Of a stretch of 64,000 nucleotides of DNA, positions 20,019 to 31,726 are shown piece by piece; position 1 is the stretch's first letter; each line of letters opens with the position of its first letter. The notes under the pieces were generated by a model. It was given only the letters and a program-made list of their open reading frames with translations. It searched no databases and had not been told where the DNA came from. The DNA is from Cercophora sp. LCS_1 (lineage: Eukaryota; Ascomycota; Sordariomycetes; Sordariales; Lasiosphaeriaceae): the NCBI GenBank assembly GCA_036250225.1, contig JAPZLL010000007.1, forward strand, positions 62,001-126,000, written 5' to 3'. The translations under genes and the position numbers were made by a program.

Positions 20019-21620
20019 ATGGCGCTTTTTGAACCTCCAAGCACGATCTTGATGTCACATCGCTGGACATCACCACGCAGCAACCTTTTCAGGATTCTAC
20101 GACCCCCGTCGTGGGGACGGGTAGCTCTTCACCAAATATGTCTTCGTCCAACGCTCCTTCGTTGCAAATTGACCTTCCCGCCCTTGCGCACGCTGGAACA
20201 GGATTGGTCACCAATATCAGCAATCGGACTCTCCAACAACTCGGAGTCGACCACTACACGCTCGAGTGCATTCTACGCCTTGGGGAGGTTACACCAACTT
20301 GTGACCCATTCTGCCGACAGATTCACGAAAAGCGGGCAGCACAGAGGAAACAGTCATGGTTCATCCATGCCCTCGTCGAGTTCGGTGCAGGCACCAACTT
20401 TGTTGTTGACCAGCTCCTGAAAACCCGAGCAGGGGAAAATGTCTTGGCTCTCCTCGCGTCCATTTCCGCCTGCTCAGAGTTCACGGCCATGCATGTCTTC
20501 ACAAGCTTGTTCGAAAATTCTCACACGCCTACCCACCAGACCCCAAGTTATGGCCAACTGCAATCATTTCGGTCAGTCGCTCTACCGCTGGCGAGAGCAC
20601 TCGGCTTCAAGGATCATCTAGTTAAATTACATGACTGGCTAGGCCACCAGCTCGGTAATCCGGATTGGATTAAAGCCGGGAAATCCCTATTTGGGCGATA
20701 TGCTATCCCTCTGCTTCCCGATAACGCAACCATCCTCGCCGTGCTCACCGGCCTGAGATCAATCCTATTCCAGCCCGTTTCGAGAGGTCGCATGCTTGTT
20801 TACCATGGGTTCTCAGAGGCAGCTTGGGTCTTGGTTTATGCGAACCCGCAAGCGCTGTCGAGCCGTAGAACAGCCACTTCCAACATACTGCTCAGGTTTC
20901 TATGCGCGCCGCAATCTCTGCGGACGCAATAAACCTTGATCATGAGTATAGAAGATACTCGGATAACCCACGAAGCAAAAAGTGGCCATGCGAGCATGAA
21001 ACAGTCTGCCCCATGAATATACTCTACGCTGCGCATCGTCTCGGCTCTTTGATCGTCAGTCCTCATTGCCAGAACGACCCAAAGACGCCCCGATCAGTAA
21101 ATGGGTCATTCTTGATGTTTGAGGATTACGAACCCGGCGAGCCAGCAGAGATCCAAGATCATCCTCGACGGTCATCAAGTGAGGCTGTTCCACAGTCTGT
21201 GGTTGTGACGCAAAGCACAAATCCTCAAAGCTGGAAATACGCTCACGTTTCTGGAAAGACATGACGGGAGATTTATGGGCTCTCGTGGGCATGATTGAAG
21301 TAGAGGAGCTGATCAAAATCACGGATGTCCGCAGGAAATTCTACCTCTATCCAGTCTCAGGATATCCAATGTCGCAGTGGGCATTCGCAGGAGCTCCGCG
21401 GGCCCAATTGCGGAGGAGAACATCTGCGAGTGGCATCGCATACCCCCCCCCAGAAAATGGTGTTCTGATCTTACAAAACGCCATGTGTTTGGAACTGCAT
21501 TGCGAGGATTTTGGAAGGCGAAGAGTTCACGAATGTCGAGATTATCACTCAACCCTAGCATCGTGTTGGGGCGCGGAAGCCTCCTCCAGAGGATTGTATC
21601 TTCATATTACAATGAATTGA
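20019..21620 (+). pseudogene. Frame-disrupted fungal accessory-family gene
   Basis: Protein-like text continues through changing frames: a possible start MALFEPP at 20019, then the frame of 20138 (MSSSNAPSLQIDLPALAHAG ... KQSWFIHALVEFGAGTNFVV ... KTRAGENVLALLASISACSE ... FSEAAWVLVYA) up to a stop at 20932. A different frame runs from about 20885 (HETVCPMNILYAAHRLGSLI ... GSFLMFEDYE ... SWKYAHVSG) to 21264, and a third from 21261 to 21620 (GDLWALVGMIEVEELIKITD ... GIAYPPPENGVLILQNAMCL ... GLYLHITMN). The order and style fit one large uncharacterised protein family that I recall from hypocrealean genomes, with no assigned function. No GT-AG introns were found that rescue all junctions, so at least two frameshifts are present. 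Decay is the simplest reading; sequencing errors or unusual introns are alternatives. Confidence 0.6.
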
Positions 21621-22137
21621 CATCGCTTTTCTTTGAATAACCCTGAGGCGAAGCCAACATCCCAACTAACATTATCCACAAGTTCCATCTCGTTCTAAAC
21701 CAAGCCGCTATGCTGGGCCAACTCCCGCCCTTGTTTCCGTTAGGACTGTGCATCGCCTTCAGAAGAGCTTCATGCTCTTCCTCGCCATCCGCTCCCAGCG
21801 AAGGACGAACGATGGTGTCCCGTCTTGTGATGTAATAACGTAATATCCATGCATGGCGGCACAGGTGGCCCTTGCTGGTGTTTGTCGGACGAAGATATGG
21901 CCAAATGGTACGATGAGGATGGGGAGCGTGAGATGTCAGGGGTTGCCAGCAGGGTTGCTAGTGGCAACAGAAAGGGGAGGATGATGGCGAGGGTATCATT
22001 GACCAGGTGGAAATGGGATGGGCGTCATCCTCTGCTCCACGATCTGTCTGATGTGAGGATTCAACACTGCGAATAGAGTCTCTTGAATATCTCCAATCAC
22101 CATGGCATATAATACAATGTTCATACTTGACACCGAA
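21621..22137. other. 3' intergenic region
   Basis: These 517 bp lie between the ends of the disrupted gene and the F-box-like gene. No feature was seen. Confidence 0.5.
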
Positions 22138-24533
22138 CTACCTCCAGAACTTGGACTTTGTATAATACCCGCTCCCATCCGCCCACTCAACCCTCAACTC
22201 CCCCGTCCACCAGAAGCACGGCATCCCCACACCTGTCCGCCCTTTTCTAACCGCAACCTGATGTCCAGTCCTCGCTTTAGACCGGAACTCTTTAATAGCC
22301 TCCAACACGTCCCGCATACCCATCAACTCCTCCCGCCGCGGCATTCTCGCCGTCTCCACATCGGGCGCAACAATCTCGCGCCACGCCGCGCCAAAGATAT
22401 ACGCACCCCTCGGCACACCCGCAGCAACATGGCACGGCGATGCGGGCTGCACGTCGCGTTGCAAGTCAGGCAGTCTAGCCAAGCGCGCGTACGCGTTGAC
22501 GGCGGAAAACTTTGGGACCGGGTTGCAGGGTCCGATCCAGATTGAGACCGGGGATGGAATGCTGGCGAGTTTTCTGGAAAGATATTCATGATCGATCGTA
22601 GGATCGGGCATTCCTGGGCCGGCCAGTCGGGCCGACTGAGACTCATCTTCGGGTGCGCGTGCCGATGACGAGGAGTCCCAGCCACTGGTGGCGAAGAAGC
22701 TAAAGTCAGAGGATGATTCAAACGAAGAGGCTTGGAGGTCGTAGAATTCCTGTTGGGGGTCATGTTCGAATTCGAGACCGATGTGGCGGAGGCCGTGAAG
22801 GGTTTGGGGAGCGTGTCGGGTCGATGATGCCTTGGCTGAATGTAACGAGGCTTCTTGAAGGGAGGCGAGTTTGAGGAAGCCGATGAGCTTGTTGATTAGG
22901 GGGCCGGCGGAACGGCGGGGAATGCCGGTGAGGGTTAGGGAGCGGAGACGCGGGTTGGTGTCTGGGGTGAAGACCTGGGGATAGGCAAGGTCGGCTTTTG
23001 GGAGGAGAAGAGTTTCCGCCACCCAGGTCTTGAGGAGGGTTGGCCATTGGACAGTGGGGTAGTCTGTCTCGATGGTGACTAGGTTTGTGACGAGGGAGTG
23101 ATGAATGCGGAGGGCCTGGAGGTTTGAGGAGAAGACGGGCCGGTAGAGGTGGGCAGCCCCAAGAATGCCCGTAAATTTGGTTCTGGTTGGAAGCAGGTCC
23201 TTGGGGAAGCCACTGGGAACTGTAATGGAAAAACCGATGGCATTGCATTCGAATAGCTGGAGATGACCAGGCGCCGAGCGAAGGAGATCGGCGATACCAG
23301 CAGCAGTAAAGGCGTTGTCATTCAGACGAAGATGGGTAACCCCTTCCCCACCTTGGCAGAGCTCTAAGTCGTCCAGGTGGTGAGCAGTTCCATGGGGAGG
23401 CCGTGGATGGTTGAGAAGCACCTTCTTCACACCATCTGCCAAGTCGCTTTTGATCAAAGAACGTCCGTCTAACCGGCAGCCAAGCACACCGTCCTGGACC
23501 CCGTGATACGTAGGAGCATCGGTGAAGTGCCTGTCCGGATGGCTGAAGTTGGCACTGCAATCAGACTCATCAATGAAGTACGCCGGCCCAAAGAAATCAG
23601 GGGCGAGGCTTTCGGCAATCTTGAGGCCCCCTTCGATATCGAACCGGTGGCCACTCCGGTCCCTCAAAGTGCCGTGTGGGAAGGTACCGCAAATCGACCC
23701 CAAGGCCCCATCCGTGAGTCTGTTTCCACTCAGATCCACGCTCCACGGACGGTCTTTGAAGCTGTCGAGTAAAAAGCCAACTGCGTTGTCTCCCATATCT
23801 AGCCCCCCCACCTTGAGGACGCGAAGCTTGGAGAAGGACTCAACCCGGAGCGTTTCTAGGAGGGAAGCCAACAACCTCTTCGAAGCGACCACTTCAGGGC
23901 AGCCCGATATGTCGAGATACACCAATGAGCTAAAGTATGGAGAGACCATGTCCTTGGCGTACGGTGATAACAGGAATGACCCCTCAAGTTTGGCCTGGCA
24001 GCCACGGAGACTCAAGAGCCTGGGGGGATCCAGGCCTGGAGCCATATTGTTGCGCGCCAACGCATTGATGACCACTTGAGGGTGCTGATCAAGGAGAATG
24101 CACCGAAGCTTGGGAAGTTTTGCTGACAGTGCTTTTAGTGTGTCGTGAATAGTCCTCTTGTCATCATCTAGCGAGAAATCCTCGGCCTCGTGAGCAAACC
24201 CTCGAAGGTCTAGACATTGCACTAGATCTCGGGTGGTTGGCCGGACTGCGCTCAGGTGATCAAGAATGAAGTCACAGTAGCGTTCCAGATCTATCACGTT
24301 TAGCCTCGTCACCAGAGCGAAGTGAAGAACCCACCATCCTCCACGTTCCGCCGCAAGACACGTATGATAGCGACGGGGTCATTCCAGAGCCGAGGAGCAA
24401 ACTGGGAATGAAATCGCCTCGACACAAGACAAAGGCTAATATAGGATTGCGGCCAAACGTAGGGGGCAACGATCGCTAGCCAATCTGCCCGCGTCGTGGC
24501 TTCCTCATAGGAGGGGGGAGGAAGGTTCGACAT
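22138..24533 (-). CDS. F-box-like / leucine-rich-repeat protein
   Basis: Exons 24533..24335 and 24290..22138 encode 783 residues. The N-terminus (PPPSYEEATTRADWLAIVAP ... ISLCLVSRRFHSQFAPRLWN) has the pattern of fungal F-box-like LRR proteins. Downstream are irregular LRR-type segments such as SLVYLDISGCPEV, LRVLKVGGLDMGDNAVGFLL, SVDLSGNRLTDGAL and GVTHLRLNDNAFTAAGIADL. The C-terminal 150 residues are non-LRR and end WADGSGYYTKSKFWR. F-box proteins usually recruit substrates to SCF ubiquitin ligases; substrate unknown. The two frames at first look like a frameshift, but a 44-nt GT-AG intron (24291..24334; GTGGGT, branch-like GCTAAACG, ATAG) restores RNVED|DLERYCDFILDHL. The GTG-initiated frame at 24312 is therefore not the real start. 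Assignment of the fold is good, function open. Confidence 0.7.
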
Positions 24534-26556
24534 GTTGGTCGTCTATGTCAACGATGAGTAAAACTTGTGCATTTGACCAAACTGGAAGCCATCAGCTTCT
24601 TCATCCCGTTCACAGCTAATCCAGCAGTCTGGATCACTGTTGGGACTGTTTTGTGGCTGTGTCAGCAACAAGTAGAAGATGATGTTGGGGAAGGCTCCAG
24701 GCAGGATCCTCACGTGCCGCAACCTCGAGTTCGCATCATCACAAGAGGAACGCCGCTGCAGAGGACCTTCCCAAAGTAAATGCCAACCACTTGGCAACGG
24801 CATCCGAACAACATCCGGATCGTCAAACCCACCTTATCCGTCGGACCCCCGGCACCTCAAGAATCCCATGTTTTTCCCAATGGGCAAATGGAAATGCTAT
24901 CCACCTCCGGACCAACCCCTCCGCCAGGAAAGAAAGACAATCTACGTGCATGTCAGTGCATCTCTCTCGCCGGTCAAGCATCATAAACCATCAGCCAAGC
25001 CTTGATGCATCGAGATCGACAACGCATCTGCGCTCTTGGTCCAATACCTGCAACCCTTCATCTTGGAGCAACAGCTCCTCCAGCCAAGCCCCGTCACTTC
25101 GCCATCAGACCGTCCGCGCGCTTGTGCCGTACCTGCATGAGGGTCTCAAAAACGCATCTCCTCCGTCTCCCACAGACCTTTTGTTTCCCTTTCTTTTCTT
25201 TTCTTCTCTTCTGATCCAATCAATTTCCTTCCCCCGCGCCTGGATCGAGGCTGGAACGCTCAGAAAAAAAAAGAATAAACGAAAGGAACGCACTAACCAT
25301 ACAGTATATTCTCTCCCACCAAACAGGAATGGAACCAAACAAGAAGGCGCCGAGACCAAAAGAAACACCGAGTCCAAAAACCCCACCACATCCCTCCATG
25401 TAACTGGTTACCAAGCTACAACTTCTCATGCATATACATATGCCGTGCGTGTTTCTGTTTCAGAAACAACCTGAGTTTTTCAGGGCACTTGCTCGTACCC
25501 CTCTCTTTTTCCCTCTTTTTTATACATCCTACTCAATCACGCACATACACGTAACCACACCACACCACATATGCATTGCATACAACCCCTTCCTTTCTAA
25601 GCAACTAATGTGCGGCTGTCGTCGGACCCCCTTTTCCTACCCTCCAGCACACAATTCCCAATCGGAAAATCAGAACCTCAGGGCAATGTGTTCCCTCCCA
25701 CACCCAGCGGGGAGGTACATTCCAGCGCTAGCGAGTTTGTGTGCAAAAGTTATTTCGCGGGGCTCCATAAGCATTTTACGTGTGTGCTGTCTCGGCCTTA
25801 CCCCAAGGCAAACACACTTGAGAAATGCCTTTTGTCTTGAGACATGGCGAATCTGAGACACCCAACGCACATACTTGGCCGAGACAAGAAAAGTAGCGTG
25901 CGACAGAGACTGCATCTCCATCTCTGCCCCCGCCTTGTAGGCCGTGTTTTTCCCTTCCTCGCTGCGCTATGCCTGGTGCCGGCCGGGCCACCGACGTCAG
26001 TTTTAGGTAAGCAGGTACTCACCTGAGCTGCCGAGTGGTGGTGAGGGCTATGAGGTGCCTGGGGACATGGACCAGAAAACGGTGAGCTGGAAGAGGTAGA
26101 GGCAAAGAAACAAGCATGAACCTCGAGGCAGACATCATGATATTTTGAAGAGATGATCTTGGATTCAAGCGACAGTGGCTCACAGCTACCTTCAAGCTGC
26201 ACTAGATCGTAGTCATACAAATAGCGACCAAGTTGTATGAGAACATTTGTTGTTGATCCCACATGTCCAGTTTGGTTTACATGATGATCTCGTCTCTCCC
26301 CTGTTTTGTGAACCCCTCCCAGGTAAAGTAAAATAGCCCACCGGTGTCCATTACCGTGACAACATTATCCCACAACACAAAAATCCAGGCCAAAAATAAC
26401 AATCACACTCTTCTGTTTCCTAGGTAGTATACATTTCAAACCAGACGATGAGATGTTGTCCGGGGTATGGTGTGAGTGCGCTGTGAAGCAATTGATGCGG
26501 AAGTGGAAAAAGTCTCCCGAGTCCATCTATCTCCGTTTCGTTTTGTTCAATTCCTC
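24534..26556. other. 2-kb intergenic region
   Basis: This is the upstream region of the F-box-like gene and the 3' flank of the zinc-finger gene, both on the minus strand. It contains purine/pyrimidine-skewed tracts (25190-25300, 25490-25600). A strong donor-like CAG|GTGAGT on the minus strand near 26019-26024 hints at a possible spliced non-coding or leader exon, but no coding gene could be supported. Confidence 0.4.
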
Positions 26557-27602
26557 TCATGCCGAGTCCTTCTTCACTTTGCGTCCCTTTCTCGACTCCT
26601 CCATCAGCCTCTTAAGTGCGCCAGGATGATATTTTACCCGCCCATTCTTTCGGTCCCGCTTGGTGTGCAACTCATAATGCGGTTTGCGGTTGTCGTTGCG
26701 GTTGAAGGGGTGATTGCAGAACTCGCAGGAAAACTCCTTCTTGTTGTGAATACTATATCAAGGTGTTAGATACTAATAGGAGGAAAGATAGAGGGTATAA
26801 CATACGATTCAATGTGCCTCTTGAGATGCTCCTTTCGTTGATAGCCACGGTTGCATCCATCAAAGTTGCAAAAGAACCGCCCGGATGGAGCTGTGGTGAT
26901 TGGAATCCCGCTGTCCGTTACCATGTCGGCTGAGCGCTTGCTTGTCCTCGACGGACGCCCCTTGCGGGTCAGTGGCGACTGTTGGGCCATGCTCTGATGG
27001 AGAGCTGTGGTCGTCTCCTGTGTTGTCTGGAATAACCTGCGATTGAGTGACGCGGGCTGGAGCCAGTCCTCAAAGATTGGCTTCTCGTCATCGGCGTGTA
27101 TCCAGGTGCTAGATGTATCCCAGTTTTGATCCAGCTGGGTTGATGGGAGAGTAGTTGCTGGCAGCGGGGATGGCGCAAGCTCCCCACAGAACGGGTAAAA
27201 CTGCATTTGAGATGGCGTGGTCTGGCTGTTGCAGGACCCGAAAGAGAAGCTGTAAAAGTCTGCCTGGGCGCGGGAAGGCGTGACAGGTAGTCGAGGTTGG
27301 AAGAGCTCGCACGGGGATTCTCCCTTGATCTCCATGGGGAAGTAGGATGACATGGCCGAGGACGGAGGCGTGAAGTCCAATGATGGGTATGGGTCAGCAC
27401 TGAAGGAGGTGGTGTAGTCGAGGGGGTCGGAACCCGGTGGTGTTGAACGTCCGGACGTTGGCGTCCATGGACCAAAACTCGAGGATGCGGATGAGAAGCT
27501 GTGGGCACTGGATGGCGGGTAGTCCAAGCTGTCGAAACTGAAATTGTCACCAGCTTCGAATTCGAGCTTTAGGTTGCTGGTGGCAAGACGAGTGAGCTCC
27601 AT
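26557..27602 (-). CDS. C2H2 zinc-finger transcription factor
   Basis: Exons 27602..26806 and 26752..26557 encode 330 residues. The N-terminal 240 residues are Ser/Pro/Thr-rich and probably an activation region (SFDSLDYPPSSAHSFSSASS). The C-terminus holds two fingers: CNFDGCNRGYQRKEHLKRHI (C-x4-C-x12-H, second His in the following ESIH, formed across the intron) and CEFCNHPFNRNDNRKPHYEL, whose last His follows immediately. A basic tail follows (RKGRKVKKDSA). The EHLKRH linker-helix style is shared with fungal developmental regulators of the BrlA/FlbC type, but no specific orthology can be claimed. The ATG at 27602 (MELTRLATS) is the first in frame. The 53-nt intron splits the last part of finger 1. 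More than 4 kb of gene-free DNA lies upstream. Confidence 0.8.
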
Positions 27603-30600
27603 CTTACTTGCTGATATGCAAGATTGCCCTGGATGACGGAAGTGTTTGAGGGAGCTGGTGATGAAGAACGAAGTGTGTATGAGCAGGGTTGGACCTTCCC
27701 AACAGAAAGTCAAGGAGAAGGACGAGTAAGATATACAGAACTCTGAGCCGATCGTCAAGTAGCCTCCAGACGAGTGAGACAGAGATGGGCAAGATGTGGA
27801 TTCAAGAGGATATAGTTTTCAATATAAAGGGGTAGACGCGAAAAGAAGAGCCGCGGGGAGGAATGTGCCCACGCGAGCGCGAGGGGGTGTAATTGTGAGT
27901 GCGCACCCGTCTTGCATGTCTAGAGGACCTAGCTCAGGGCGCACACGAGGAAAATGGCCGAGAGGAGTGCGTCCCAGGAGTCCACGCCGTGGCTGTCCTC
28001 ACACTATGTACGTAGAAAAGCCTCCCCAGACCGTGATGCGGCCAGGAGCTCGACGTGCAGATGGCAGCTCGCCGGCCTTACCCACGGACGGAGGTATCAC
28101 CCGGTCCCGAGCTACGAGTGCCGGACATTGGGGCCACAAACAGAGCCGCCGACCCTGCTTGGGGGAAGAAGCAACGCTTGCTTCACTTCAGACAAGGCGC
28201 CAGGCGCTCTGCCAACCAGACGTAATGGAAACAGTCTGAGGGCATACTGTGGTGTGTGGGGCTCGCAGAAGCAACTCTCCTGACGTACTCGTCGATCGGC
28301 CCAAGTCAAACGAGTCTGGGGAGGACCACCACAGCCGAACTAGGGCAGACAGGGCCGACCCCAGCTCTTGCTATCGGCGGCGAACAGATGCTAGGAATGG
28401 CGATAGCCAAGGGAACCGCAGCAAAGGGTGGAGGAATGAGGGGCTCGGTCTCTTTGGCGGGGCTCCATGAGCCGCCTGCTGGGTGCCTGAGACACACGAC
28501 TGCCCTCGATCGACGACACTTGTCGCAGAAAAAAAGGCCGACGACTTCGACATTCTTCCCTGGGGCTTCACTGGAGCTTCGATCAAGACGCGCGGGGAGG
28601 CTAGACACAACCGGCTGCGGCATGCTCATGGTTGCGCAACAAACCATCATGAAAAGGTATCGCGGTCTGTTCCATCATCGGCTACGGCATCCACCTCGTC
28701 CGAGGCCTAGCGAGCCCATGTTTGCGAGTTGGGCTTGGCTGCCACCCTAACTCGAAGCTTGTGGCCAGGGTGGGGTGAAAAAAAAGAAAGAGGTGCTGCA
28801 AGAAATGTCGGTCACGTCAACCAGAACAGCACTGGTAACGGGATTAGGATAGCCCAGGGTGATGGCCGCTGGACGGTTCGACACGGCGAGTCCAGGATTT
28901 TAGACAGCCCAGTGCCCATCGGATAGCCCACCCAGACTACCCCTGCACACTATCTGGGGCCGTTGGCAGGCCTTACTAGGCGCGTCAGGCAATTTAAGGT
29001 TAATTCGACGTTGTCGTTCCCGCACTGTCTGGGATGTGGGTGGGGTGGTTGCTAAGCCTCACCAGGCTCGTTCAGTGACCCTAGCTCCTCCCTCTTGCAC
29101 CAGCTGCCCCTCCCACACCACGCTGTCGGAGGCCAGCCTGGTGGGCACCACCGACCAAGCCGAATTGACGAGCTGGAAAGGGCCACACAGGTAAAAATAG
29201 CTCGAGCGACCCAGGATCATCGAGTGAAGGAGTGGAGGAGGTGACTGCAGTGAGCGAGCAAACACGCCATCTCTTTCGCAATCCATTGTTCTCCACCTCC
29301 GACCGCATGCTGTGCCAGGTCGCCGTTCACCTGGACGGGCATCGGTGGCCCTTCTCGAAAATTTCCAAGACCGCTGCTCCTGTCCGCCAACCAACAGCCG
29401 GGTCGAGCACTCGGACCGGTTTTGCAACTTCCCCCGTCAGGACCCGAACAGCTTGTCTGGGGTGAACTGTACCAACGCATATCAGCTGCTGTGTAGGTAG
29501 CAGACGATCGCAGCTAAAACTTTGCGGAAATTACGTGTCGAGGGCTTGGACATGTCCCTCCTGGCTGAAGGGATCACCACACAGGCACACCAGATCGAGC
29601 GGCCTCTTCCCCGCACGTCGGAGCGACACTTGATACTCGAGGGTCAGTTCGCAATGGCGTCTGTCACCACGCCGATTTTCAGCCATCGGGCTACCAGCCA
29701 GATGGGAGCTTCCCTGTCACCCAGATCCCCAATCCAGCAACGATCTTCCTGGCTGGGGGATCCCAGCTCGATTTCCTGACAAACACTGGGAGGCCGGAAA
29801 CGACCGGAGCCAACCCCAGCATTTGCTATCACAAGCAATGCTTGGCCCTCCCCATGGACGAGTGTCGAGTTCGCCGTGTTTGGTCTGCCAGGATACCCGA
29901 CGATCGCGGGGATGCGTATCGACGCCCTTGGTGTCCAAGTTCGGCATATCTGACGCATTATTCATTTAATTGCCGGTAGGTGGCTATCGACCCCACCACA
30001 GCGAAAGGATCCCACCTTGTTCCTGCAGGACGTCAGTGTGCTTCTACTTGGCTACTTGGCCGCGACTGAACAATGGACGCCATCCCTGCACTGTAGGTGG
30101 TAGATCGGACTGGAGCCCGCAGCAGCGCTACTGCCTACACCACCAACGCCCGATGTTGTCGGAAGATTCCTCGATCCAATTAGCCGGCGCTCCCAGGGCG
30201 CTTGCTTGATAGCAGTAACGCTGCTCGGTTGCCCAAAGCAGCAGCCTACAGATGGTGCGTGCAGCCCCAGAGACACCAATGCGGCTCCGGGATATCCTAC
30301 TTGCCAGCACGGTGCAGATACGAGTCCAAACAAACATAAGAACAATGGCGCCCAAGACTGCAAGGCGTTTCTTTCCCCAACGTACAACTGTCAGGCAGCA
30401 ACAGCAGCCTACAACGACGGAACCCTAGCTCTTTGGATCCCTTCGCCGACGCACCAACCTATCCGCAGGTCAGAATCGGAAAGGTCGTCAGGGTTCGACC
30501 CTACTTTCGGTAGGACCTCACAGGCCGGCCTCTCCCTCTGAGGGAGAATAGTGTTCCGCGACTGTTCCACGACTTGACACCCCAGCTTTCGCTGACCGCC

Positions 30601-31726
30601 TCAACGATTGCAACGAGGACACCTTGTCTGTTGGTTTGTAATGATCATGCTGCCACATCGGGCCTCAGTCCGCAAAAAGTTCAATTCGCGGTGGCTAGGC
30701 GAAGGCAAGTTTGATTGCTCCTCCACCCGGTCAACCTCATGCACCCGCGGATAGGGCCCTGATTCTGGTACTCAGAATCCGCCGAGGTGCGGCGTCTTCC
30801 CGCTTCCAGAGTGAACAACTTACTACTATAGGTCATTTTCCGCACCAAGGGCGACGGCTTCTCCGGGCGTAATCTACGGTGAGATTCTCTGCTGGCTCTC
30901 TGGTGTACTTACTAGAGAAGCATCAAAATGGGAACCGGATGCGGAAGTGTAGGGCACGGCCATCACAGCTGTCGTGCTTGTGCCACATGGGGACACAAGG
31001 TTTACCGAGCCTCAATGCTGCCCTGGCCTTCTTCGGGGAACATATTGTAGCTAGCCTGACCGCTTGACACCGGGATATGGCGAGTGGACGCCTTATCGAG
31101 ACAAACCAAACTGGGATTTCTCTTCACCCACCTACAAAGGGAGAGGTGAGACGCCCACACCTCGTCCCTGGCATGGTGCGTGAAAGGTAGTCCATGTGAT
31201 ATCCCGCAATGACATCGACGCCGGCGCTTTCTCTCCAAGTCACCACATCGTGTGTGGGATTTGCACATGACACGGCCTGCGGTGTGTGAGAGCCTGTCCT
31301 GTCACTCGAGCTCCACACCTTGTCTACCCCATTGGATAGAGCCATATTCTATGTAAGTAGATTGTTTTCTCTATGTTTGTTCGCTCTGGTGGCGATGCCC
31401 AGGGGTCCCTTCAAACGATGCCTTGCATCATTGTCGGCAAGGCCATCGCCGTTGCCTGACCCGCCTCCTGAAGATGTATCCCATGGAACCAATACTGAAT
31501 TTGTCAGCCGTGCACGACAAACAAGAGTTGTGGAGAAGCGTCTCTTCGGGCGAGGAGGGGCTACTAGCCCATCTCCTGCATCATGTCAAGATATCACAGG
31601 TCTCGGCTCAAGCGTGCCTCAGACTAGCCATCGTTGCAGACACCCACGCCACGTTTTGGACACTTGATGTACCAGACCTAGCGATGCCACCAAGACGCCA
31701 TCATCATACGACCGACAGCTTTGCTC
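27603..31726. other. 4.1-kb gene-free region upstream of the C2H2 gene
   Basis: No open frame here has a plausible start, family resemblance or splice structure, although several 100-160-codon frames overlap on both strands, as expected for GC-rich DNA. It lies upstream of the zinc-finger gene and downstream of eIF2B gamma. A B-box-like GGGTTCGACCC at about 30491 is not part of a tRNA cloverleaf. The region may be an extended regulatory region. Confidence 0.45.

Noticed and set aside
24309..24345. True frameshift in the F-box-like gene
   Set aside because: A 44-nt GT-AG intron restores the conserved segment and gives a continuous 783-residue protein, so a broken gene is not needed.
24791..25474. 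227-codon plus-strand frame
   Set aside because: It has low-complexity Ser/Thr/Asn composition, lies in pyrimidine-rich spacer DNA and shows no family resemblance.
30491..30501. tRNA B box (GGGTTCGACCC)
   Set aside because: No matching A box, acceptor stem or anticodon arm could be folded around it on either strand.
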